33,407 nt of DNA from Candidatus Omnitrophota bacterium. GTDB taxonomy: Bacteria; Omnitrophota; Omnitrophia; Omnitrophales; Aquincolibacteriaceae. Made by a program: the position numbers and the translations under genes. Each line of letters opens with the position of its first letter. The first letter of the stretch is position 1. The DNA lies in NCBI GenBank assembly GCA_016930235.1, contig JAFGHI010000059.1:1-33407 (forward strand). The letters run 5' to 3'. Of the stretch, positions 17,464 to 24,082 are shown piece after piece. A model generated the notes under the pieces. It was not told the DNA's origin, searched no databases, and was given only the letters and a program-made list of their open reading frames with translations.

Positions 17464-18227
17464 AGCGTATCAAGAAACCAATTTTTCACTTCTGCGACGA
17501 AGCGTTCGGGATAATCCCGCATTAAGTACTCTGCGTGCGGCCCGTTTCTGAAAAAAATGATTTTCCTCATCCCGCCCGCCTTTTGGTAGAGGGCCTCGGA
17601 ATGCCACGGCCCGATGACCCAATCCCGGCTGCCGTGTATAAACAAAATCGGAATGGAAATTTTACCAACATTATCAATAGGCCTTTCCTTGGCCAGCCAG
17701 AATGGCCCCGGTCGTACTCCTTTTCCGGTCCGGCCCCTGGGATTCAATAAGGTGTATGCCACGTCCCCTTTCCAATCAAGGGACCAAAACCGGTAATCAA
17801 TTTTCGACATATCCGAAGGAGCGCTGATACAGATAAAACTATCGACACGTTGATCATGTGCAAGGACATTGATGCTGATACTTGCGCCCATAGAAAAGGC
17901 AATCAATCCTTTTTTGGAGTATTGCGGAGCAATAAAATCCAATACCGCTCGCAGATCATTCCCCTCCCTGCTCGTCCAGGTAAATACGCCGTTGCTTTTA
18001 CCGTGCCCGCGAAAATCAAACATAAAAATATCGTACTCTCCGCCAAGCGCCTGAGCCAACTGCTGCAAAATTGCGCATTGCTTACTATTATAATAACCAT
18101 GCGCAATCATGATAACGGCCTGGCAACCATTCCTAAAATGCAGGAATGATATTTTCTGATGGTCAACGGTTGTAAGGGTCCCGCTAACGACCGCAGGAAT
18201 AGTTGCTTCAATGCCCGGTGTTTTCAT
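17460..18227 (-). CDS. Alpha/beta hydrolase
   Basis: This 255-residue cytoplasmic alpha/beta hydrolase has an oxyanion-region HGYYNS, nucleophile S112 in AFSMGAS (alanine in place of the first glycine of G-x-S-x-G), a likely Asp in HGSRDWVIG and His in NGPHAEYL. It resembles lysophospholipase, monoglyceride lipase or serine aminopeptidase-type hydrolases. Its stop overlaps the ATG of the acyl-ligase fusion by four bases and it follows the second patatin by 54 nt. A role in phospholipid or fatty-acid turnover is likely by context, but the substrate cannot be read. Confidence 0.85.
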   Translation of the reverse strand: MKTPGIEATIPAVVSGTLTTVDHQKISFLHFRNGCQAVIMIAHGYYNSKQCAILQQLAQALGGEYDIFMFDFRGHGKSNGVFTWTSREGNDLRAVLDFIAPQYSKKGLIAFSMGASISINVLAHDQRVDSFICISAPSDMSKIDYRFWSLDWKGDVAYTLLNPRGRTGKGVRPGPFWLAKERPIDNVGKISIPILFIHGSRDWVIGPWHSEALYQKAGGMRKIIFFRNGPHAEYLMRDYPERFVAEVKNWFLDTL

Positions 18228-18281
18228 CGCTTCGATCCTATTTTCATCTTGGTTAAAAATATTTTCCCATTCTGTTTTTTA

Positions 18282-19523
18282 TTAATTTTCATCCTCCGCG
18301 GCATATCCGGGTGGTGTCTTATGCCAATGATACCCATTGACCGCATCATCATATCCGCACTTAAAGAGCCTCTGCATTTCTTTTGGATCAAAAAACTCTT
18401 TTGGATTAGGCTTAAAATCGAACGGGATATACGCTAAGTTAAAATCCCAACCCCTTCTCTGCGAAAAGGCATAGAGCCTGTAGATATCCCCGATATATGC
18501 CTCTGCCTGTAACGTCTCAAGAGAGCGTTTGCCTATACTGACCAGATTGTTTTTTACCCGTTGCCTGTTCGGCGTCATATAACCGGTACTTAAAATATAA
18601 AGCTTCGGCCTGAATTTTGAGAGATCCACCCCAGAAACCTTAACCGCTCTTTCCATGTTTTTTGTTAATTGGTCAATGTAAAACACCTGTCTCATGGCCC
18701 CGCCATCGACATGCATCTCATCATAAAGCTCGCCGGAAGCAGCAGAAACCTTGAAATAGGTCGGAGGAAACATCATGGGCATGGAGCTTGAAGCCAGAAG
18801 TATTTTCCGGAACAAATCCAGCGAATCGGGACTGCCCTTACACGCAAGCGCCCCCATGTCCCAAACAACAAATTTCTGCGCGTCAAGATTGACGGTGCCA
18901 ATAAAGAGCCTACGGCCGCGCCTGTGTTGTTCGGCAACCTTGGCTACCAATTTCTCATCCACAATACCGGAGATCTTTTTAACCAGCGGAGCGGGACTCA
19001 TAAAAGCTTCTCCGAATAAAATGCTGAATAAATTATTTTGTTTCATGATGTCTTTGGTCGACATCGTGGTAAAAAATTCCTCAAGCTGCTCATCGTAGTC
19101 TTTTCCTAAAAACGTGGCGAGGGCAATGAGCGCTCCGCTGCTGACGCCCGTAATGATCTTAAAATGCGGCCGCGAGCCTTCCTCGGACCACCCTTTTAAG
19201 AACCCTGCGCCATAGGCGCCTTTAGGCCCGCCGGCGGAAACGGCAAGCGCAGGATAGATCTTGATGCCAAGCGCATTAGCGGGATAATCATTTTCACCTT
19301 CTTCTTCAAATGAATCGATCAAGCTCTTCTGCATCACGATTGGATTGGGGTTATCAATATCAAAGCGGATATCCGGCATGCCTTTAATAGCAACTTCTCC
19401 GGAAAAATCTATGGGGACTGCATTCCGAGGTCGCAGGGTAGAGCAACCCTGCATGGATAGAACGCTCGTCATGAAAATAACGGCAAGGAAACCCGACATC
19501 CATTTTGTTCTTATCGCTCTCAT
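18282..19523 (-). CDS. Patatin-like phospholipase lipoprotein, intact active site
   Basis: This 413-residue protein has an acylation cysteine at 27 (SMQGC). It is the close paralog of 11828-13036 but with canonical patatin elements: oxyanion loop AGGPKGAYG, nucleophile in GVSSGA (G-x-S-x-G) and Asp in HVDGGAM. It probably hydrolyses phospholipids at the periplasmic or outer-membrane face. AGGG lies several bases before the ATG. Unlike its paralog it has no copy of the window-wide operator upstream; I looked through 19524-19780 and found none. It heads the run patatin, hydrolase, acyl-ligase fusion, which would release fatty acids and lysolipids and then reacylate them. Confidence 0.9.
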   Translation of the reverse strand: MRAIRTKWMSGFLAVIFMTSVLSMQGCSTLRPRNAVPIDFSGEVAIKGMPDIRFDIDNPNPIVMQKSLIDSFEEEGENDYPANALGIKIYPALAVSAGGPKGAYGAGFLKGWSEEGSRPHFKIITGVSSGALIALATFLGKDYDEQLEEFFTTMSTKDIMKQNNLFSILFGEAFMSPAPLVKKISGIVDEKLVAKVAEQHRRGRRLFIGTVNLDAQKFVVWDMGALACKGSPDSLDLFRKILLASSSMPMMFPPTYFKVSAASGELYDEMHVDGGAMRQVFYIDQLTKNMERAVKVSGVDLSKFRPKLYILSTGYMTPNRQRVKNNLVSIGKRSLETLQAEAYIGDIYRLYAFSQRRGWDFNLAYIPFDFKPNPKEFFDPKEMQRLFKCGYDDAVNGYHWHKTPPGYAAEDEN

Positions 19524-19653
19524 GGATTCATCCCTTACCCCTTAAACATTTTTACGGCGAGGAATTATGTCAAACCCTCGCCTGTAGGCAGATTCTGTCT
19601 TGAAGCGGTTTCACAAGTCTCTTTAAGTGCTTTTGCGGCATTATGTTTCAGGT

Positions 19654-19734
19654 TGTCATCCCCGAATGTCTTAATCGGGGATCCAGAATACAAATCAGAC
19701 CATGGATTCCCGCTTAAAGCATGCGGGAATGACA
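19654..19734. repeat. Double-hairpin palindromic (REP-like) repeat
   Basis: TGTCATCCCCGAATG at the left end is nearly the reverse complement of CATGCGGGAATGACA at the right end. Inside are two stem-loops: CCCCGA/TCGGGG and TTCCCGC/GCGGGAA. This is the form of interspersed palindromic repeats (GTCATTCCCGC type) common in many bacterial genomes. It lies between the patatin gene and the interrupted gene. Confidence 0.75.
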
Positions 19735-19779
19735 GCATCCAAATATCAGAAGACTTATGCGCTGTTACTTAGTCTCTTT

Positions 19780-20127
19780 TCAGGGTTGAAATTGCCAGTT
19801 GGTCATTTCAATCAGTCCCGTACCGAGTCCCCTTGAAATCAGATTGACATGTTGCGGATTTTTAAAAAAAACGGGGTTTTCTTCGAGCCACCGCACACGG
19901 TTCCTTTGAATCAAACGACCTTAGCTTTTGGAAATATATCCCGCAAGGCCTTGAACCCTATCCCCCGTACTTTCGGAAATTTGCTCGCTCACAGAAACCG
20001 GGCCTACCACCTCATACGTCCTTGGGATATCTTGTGTTTCCCAAACAACAACCCTGGAAGCTTTTGTCGTCATACCGCCCGCCGATAACACCATGAGAAT
20101 TATTCCGCTAGCACGATAATATTTCAT
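19780..20127 (-). pseudogene. Secreted small protein gene interrupted by an in-frame TAA
   Basis: The frame opens at ATG 20127 with a signal peptide (MKYYRASGIILMVLSAGG) and runs 68 residues (VVVWETQDIPRTYEVVGPVSVSEQ... to GYISKS). It stops at TAA 19921-19923 and then continues open in the same frame for 46 more residues (GRLIQRNRVRWLEENPVFFKNP... to MTNWQFQP) to a TGA at 19780-19782. The downstream part has normal amino-acid composition and codon use, so the original protein was probably about 115 residues. The first part faintly recalls YbjQ-like proteins, but I cannot name a family. This is either a nonsense mutation, a sequence error, or a truncated protein still made. It lies 45 nt after DUF3309 and probably shares its promoter. 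Confidence 0.6.
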
Positions 20128-20172
20128 CTGTTCCCATCCTCTTATTGTGATCCCTGACTTTATTCTGGTTAT

Positions 20173-20331
20173 TTAAAGACGTCCGCTTAGCAATAAAATA
20201 ACGAGAATTAACACAAGCAAACCTGAAATACCGCTCGGGGCGTACCCCCAGGATTTGCTGTGTGGCCAGGTCGGCAGCGCACCCACCAGAAACAACACGA
20301 GTATCACGAGCAACACGGTTGAAATTGTCAT
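20173..20331 (-). CDS. DUF3309-type small membrane protein
   Basis: This is a 52-residue hydrophobic protein, M-T-I-S-T-V-L-L followed by VILVLFLVGALPTWPHSKSW, then GYAPSGISGLLVLILVILLLSG. The two membrane segments around a PTWPHS..GY.PSG loop are the signature of DUF3309 (PF11752). Function is unknown; members are small membrane peptides often found with stress genes. AGGAG lies seven bases before ATG 20331. It is the first gene behind operator F on the minus side. Confidence 0.88.
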   Translation of the reverse strand: MTISTVLLVILVLFLVGALPTWPHSKSWGYAPSGISGLLVLILVILLLSGRL

Positions 20332-20378
20332 CAGAGTTCTCCTTTTCGGTTGAATTCGAATAGCTATTCCGTGGATCC

Positions 20379-20454
20379 AGTTTATGACAGTCCGGCCGGA
20401 CGTTCTATGGGGTAAACACCTAATAGACAGTTCGCACCTCATGGATGTTAAAAT
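20379..20454. promoter_or_regulatory. Operator F, apparently bidirectional
   Basis: ATGGGGT-AAAC-ACCTAAT lies at 20407-20424. On the minus strand AG follows the half-site and a -10-like TAAACT sits at 20379-20384 after 22 nt, facing DUF3309. On the plus strand AG also follows and TAAAAT sits at 20449-20454 after 24 nt, facing the lipoprotein at 20463. It is the only site with this geometry on both sides. Confidence 0.65.
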
Positions 20455-20462
20455 AAAAAAAC

Positions 20463-20996
20463 ATGAAACGCCATACTGCAAGAAAGATGTTTCCCCTTGT
20501 TTCCCTGGCAGCGGGAGCGTTCTGCCTCCTGGCGGCAGGCTGCGCAACTTCTTATGGCAAGGGTCTTACTTCCCAGGGCAGAAAAGTTTACCTCGGTCCC
20601 CTGCCGGTTCAGGGCACTGAGTCTTACCAGGCGTATATTCGGAGCAGCCGTACGGAAGTGGCCAAACAAAAATATCTCTTTCAGAGATTAAAATCAGCCT
20701 CGGACGTTGAGTTCTATCATAACGGTTCCTGGTATAGTCCGCTTGAAGCTTACCGTGGCGGGATGTGGCTTATGCGCAAACGCTATCAAAAAGGGCAGGA
20801 CACCCGGACTTTTATCCGCAAATATGTGGAGCGCGCTGAGAACTCAGGCCAATTGCACCTGGTAAGATATCCCGATGGCTCCGTCCATATCGGTTCTTAT
20901 GTTTTGTACAATGAACTGGATCTTCTTGAAGATACGGCTGCACGCGAGCCGCCGGGGCTTGAAGAGGTTTTCGCCGGGTCTCAAAAAACTGGATGA
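20463..20996 (+). CDS. DUF5329-like lipoprotein
   Basis: This 177-residue lipoprotein has a positively charged n-region (MKRHTARK) and a lipobox LLAAGC (Cys27). The core FYHNGSWYSPLEAYRGGMWLM..RY, with TRTFIRKYVERAENSG and LVRYPDGSV, matches the pattern of the DUF5329/YfeK-like family, whose role is unknown. There is no Shine-Dalgarno before ATG 20463. The plus-side -10 of operator F ends only nine bases upstream, so the message may be leaderless. The last 62 codons overlap the end of the MMPL gene on the other strand (20812-20996). Confidence 0.75.
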   Translation: MKRHTARKMFPLVSLAAGAFCLLAAGCATSYGKGLTSQGRKVYLGPLPVQGTESYQAYIRSSRTEVAKQKYLFQRLKSASDVEFYHNGSWYSPLEAYRGGMWLMRKRYQKGQDTRTFIRKYVERAENSGQLHLVRYPDGSVHIGSYVLYNELDLLEDTAAREPPGLEEVFAGSQKTG

Positions 20997-23337
20997 GCAC
21001 CGGAAGCACCAACACCGAGGTCAAAAAACAGCTTGCAAACCCCAAAACTCCCAGGACGCCCGCCGAGGCTATGCCTGCATGATGCGACCCCGTCAAGCTT
21101 GCGAAGGCCGCAATCGTTGATAAAGAAGAAAGGATCACGCCCCTTCGGGTGTTCCTGAGGACCCGTAAAAAATCGTTTCCCCTCATGGTATGATAACAAT
21201 TATAAATATAAATACCGTTGTCAATTCCCGCGCCCAGCACACCAGGAAGAATCACGACATTGACATAATTAAAGTTAAACTTGATCGCACCTGCCATGCC
21301 TATCATCCAGAGAATGGCCGTAATCACTGGAAAAAGAACCCAGCAGACATGTGCCGGATTTTTAAAAGACAAAAAAAGGACAAGAATGATCATGAACAAA
21401 CTTAACCCCAAGGCGCGGGGAGAATCACGCTCCAGCAGCTTCAGAATATCGGCATAAATCACCGGCTCGCCGGCTAACTGTATCCCCTTCCCGACGGGCA
21501 TCTCCCGCAATTCCTTCACAAAATGTTTTGCAACCTGGCCGTCTAAAATGCCCTCCTTAGGAAAAACATAAACCACGGAAAGCTTTTGGTTATCTCCTTC
21601 GTATTGGTGTTTCATGCCTTTGGGTAATTCCTGCCACGGCATTCCGGTCGCTTGAAGCTGGGGTCTGAGATCTTCGATATTTTTTTTTGTTTCCGGATCG
21701 AGTTTTTCAAGAAATGATTCATGCCGTTTGACCAAATCTTCAATCCGTCGCAGGACCATAATTTTTTCCGACTGTTGCCTCGGGACATGAGACATGATCG
21801 ACGCAGCAAAGTCAAAGGTGCTTTCAGGACGCTCGCTAATCTCGCGGTTCATCTGCCCGGCAAGTTCTACGGCATGGCCCCGGTCAGGCGTCATATAGGC
21901 TGCGGGCGTTAACTCAACGCCGAAATGCTCGTATACCCGCAGAGCCAGCTGGATTCCCTCGTCTCGGGCTTGAAGATTGGCAAAGTTGTAATCGAACTTC
22001 ATGTTCCGCAGTTGCGTGAGCGAATAAACCGTGAAAAGAACACCCGCAATCAATACGGCATAAACAAATTGCCGTGGCATTTTGGAGGAATGAGGGACGA
22101 AGGTTTTCCCGCAAGCCTTTCTTGGAAAATGTTTTTCCGCGACGGCCATAAGACTTGGCATTCCATAAAAAGCGGCTATAAACGAAAACAAGATGCCGGC
22201 GCCGGAAATGATTCCAAAATGCCGGAACCCTTCAAATGGGCTGATCGCGAGCATGAAGAAGGCAATGGAGGTCGTCAAGCAACCCGTAAAAACGGGTTTT
22301 CCGACATCCGCATAGGTCTGTTCAATCGCGGCACCCATATCGCCCAGATGAATCTGATTTTGCTCAAGCACAATTCTGATATGAATCGCGTAATCGATGC
22401 CCATTCCCAGCAGGAGCGCGAAAAGGAAAGCAGAAATCAGATTCAAATAGCCGATGGCGAAATAAGCGAAGGCACCGGTCCAGATAAGAGCAATTGTGAT
22501 TGGGACACAAATATAGGCAATGGAGCGGAAACTGCGAAATCCGATGCTGAGGATCAATCCGACCAAAACCACGGCGATCATCCCGGCCTGCCGTAAATCC
22601 CGGCTGATCGTTCGGCATTCATCATATCTGACTTTGTAAGGGCCGGTGAGCGCCATTGTGACGGGATACCGGCCTTTCATGTTCTTTTTAATGGCGTCGA
22701 ACGACGCGCGTAATTTTTCAAACAAGATTTCCGAACGATCAAAATCACTTAGGGGGTGAAGCGGCTTGATCAATACGACCTGCATAAACGAAGCCGCACC
22801 TTGAGCGCCGAATCCTCCGATTCGAGTAACTTTTTCTTCTGCCTCGTAAGATGCTAAATCAAGTGTTGGCGCATCCTCATCCAGCAAATCGAGATAAAAC
22901 GGGTTCGCATTTCTCCGGTAGTAGTTGGCGATGGCCTCCACGTCCCGGTAGAGTTTATGGATACTGGCAAGATTCAAAAAAAGCAATTTCCGGTCTTTAA
23001 AGGCGGGCACATCAGTTCGATTATTCACGTAACCAACTTCGGGAAAGGAACCGGCCTGATCCGCCAGCTTTTCTGCGGCGGCCCGCGCAATTTTCTCCGA
23101 AGGCGATTCCAGTACCGCGATCAGGTAAGAAGAACCTCCGACATGGCTATTGAGCTCTTCGAGGGCAAGGATGCTGGGCGTTCGGGCCGGTAAAAGCTCC
23201 ATGAAATTTGCATGAAATTCAAGACGTCTGGCGTAAGGAATGGACACAAGCGTGATCAGCAGAATACCCAGAAGGATCCAACCGGCATACCGGTAAACAA
23301 ATTGTGCTTGAGAACCGGAAAACTCAAACTTTTTCAT
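20812..23337 (-). CDS. MMPL/RND-family lipid exporter (HpnN-like)
   Basis: This 841-residue inner-membrane transporter has the internal duplication of the RND superfamily: each half has one helix, a large periplasmic loop and a five-helix bundle. The paired TM4 motifs are GMGIDYAIHIRIV and GAGIDNGIYIYNCY, the proton-relay region of MMPL proteins. Together with the adjacent MlaC/Ttg2D-like gene it matches the HpnM/HpnN arrangement, which in hopanoid producers carries lipids to the outer membrane. No hopanoid synthesis gene is in the window, so the cargo is unproven. The C-terminus after VLPVLIQFFETRRK is unusual: about 60 polar residues antisense to the DUF5329-like gene, as if an earlier stop had been lost. 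Its start overlaps the MlaC-like gene by 14 bases. Confidence 0.9.
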   Translation of the reverse strand: MKKFEFSGSQAQFVYRYAGWILLGILLITLVSIPYARRLEFHANFMELLPARTPSILALEELNSHVGGSSYLIAVLESPSEKIARAAAEKLADQAGSFPEVGYVNNRTDVPAFKDRKLLFLNLASIHKLYRDVEAIANYYRRNANPFYLDLLDEDAPTLDLASYEAEEKVTRIGGFGAQGAASFMQVVLIKPLHPLSDFDRSEILFEKLRASFDAIKKNMKGRYPVTMALTGPYKVRYDECRTISRDLRQAGMIAVVLVGLILSIGFRSFRSIAYICVPITIALIWTGAFAYFAIGYLNLISAFLFALLLGMGIDYAIHIRIVLEQNQIHLGDMGAAIEQTYADVGKPVFTGCLTTSIAFFMLAISPFEGFRHFGIISGAGILFSFIAAFYGMPSLMAVAEKHFPRKACGKTFVPHSSKMPRQFVYAVLIAGVLFTVYSLTQLRNMKFDYNFANLQARDEGIQLALRVYEHFGVELTPAAYMTPDRGHAVELAGQMNREISERPESTFDFAASIMSHVPRQQSEKIMVLRRIEDLVKRHESFLEKLDPETKKNIEDLRPQLQATGMPWQELPKGMKHQYEGDNQKLSVVYVFPKEGILDGQVAKHFVKELREMPVGKGIQLAGEPVIYADILKLLERDSPRALGLSLFMIILVLFLSFKNPAHVCWVLFPVITAILWMIGMAGAIKFNFNYVNVVILPGVLGAGIDNGIYIYNCYHTMRGNDFLRVLRNTRRGVILSSLSTIAAFASLTGSHHAGIASAGVLGVLGFASCFLTSVLVLPVLIQFFETRRKPLQAPAARVQPYLQEDPVHCTKHKNRYGRSHRDILPGAIGLSSQRAPHICG

Positions 23338-23968
23338 TTTTAGTTTTCACTTTGGATTCGGCGAGGCGCCTGCGCATGCTCTCAAGAAGGCCTGGGAATT
23401 CCGACTCTGCGATGATTTTGTCAAATTGGTATTTCAAATCTTCAATGATGCTGACATCATCCAAAACCATATCGTCGATTTTCCAGCGGCCCTCTTTTTC
23501 GCTCAGGTGATAACTCATCGACACAGCAGGCGCTTCGTCCTCCGTCTGAACGTTGACAGGGACCTGAAAACCATCTCCTGCCTGAACGGTTTCACCGTAA
23601 ATAATCTTCTCATTTCCTATTAAATTCCGGTTTTTGGGATAAGCCACCGTTTCAACCAATTTCCAGAGCAAGTCGAAAAAGACCTGTCTTTCCTCTGTGG
23701 AAACCCCGGCCCAATGATCGGCCAGCGCCTGACTTCCCATTGTTTCGAGATCCAGATAAGCATGGGCTTGTCGGACAAGCTCAACATGGCGAACAGGATC
23801 TATGGCGGGAAATTCCATGGAACTGACGGTTTTCAGAAATGTTTTGACCGCTTGATCGGGAGTCTGATTGCGAGTCCCGTCCGCACCGGCGGAGAAGCCT
23901 GCCCACATCAAAAAGCAGACCACTCCAAACGTCAATCTGCGCAAATAATGATACATTTGCTGAATCAT
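23324..23968 (-). CDS. MlaC/Ttg2D-like periplasmic lipid carrier (HpnM-like)
   Basis: This 214-residue protein has a signal peptide ending near SAGA (residues 26-29) and a full Ttg2/MlaC domain (PF05494): AVKTFLKTVSSMEF, YLDLETMGSQALADHW, STEERQVFFDLLWKLVETVAYP, then the beta-sheet and VLDDVSIIEDLKYQFDKII. MlaC proteins shuttle phospholipids across the periplasm. It overlaps the MMPL exporter by 14 bases, so they form a translationally coupled pair. AAAGGAG lies 14 nt before the ATG, a long spacing, but nearer candidate starts lead to short frames. It is first behind operator G. Confidence 0.9.
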   Translation of the reverse strand: MIQQMYHYLRRLTFGVVCFLMWAGFSAGADGTRNQTPDQAVKTFLKTVSSMEFPAIDPVRHVELVRQAHAYLDLETMGSQALADHWAGVSTEERQVFFDLLWKLVETVAYPKNRNLIGNEKIIYGETVQAGDGFQVPVNVQTEDEAPAVSMSYHLSEKEGRWKIDDMVLDDVSIIEDLKYQFDKIIAESEFPGLLESMRRRLAESKVKTKNEKV

Positions 23969-23991
23969 AATTCAATAGTTCACTCCTTTAG

Positions 23992-24038
23992 ATAGTATGA
24001 TCCAGCCATGTCGGTGTTCTATGGGGTAAACACCTCAT
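23992..24038 (-). promoter_or_regulatory. Operator G and promoter of the MlaC-like/MMPL pair
   Basis: ATGGGGT-AAAC-ACCTCAT lies at 24021-24038, the same spacer as operator F. On the minus strand AGAAC follows the half-site and a -10-like TACTAT sits at 23992-23997 after 23 nt. The ATG is at 23968, so the leader is about 20 nt. Confidence 0.75.
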
Positions 24039-24082
24039 ACGCCAATGAATAGGGGCATCATGATTCTCGAATCAGAAATGGA

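Noticed and set aside
20812-23968. Firm assignment of the MMPL/MlaC-like pair to hopanoid transport
   Set aside because: The pair resembles HpnN and HpnM, but no hopanoid synthesis gene is in the window; a phospholipid or other lipid cargo is equally possible.
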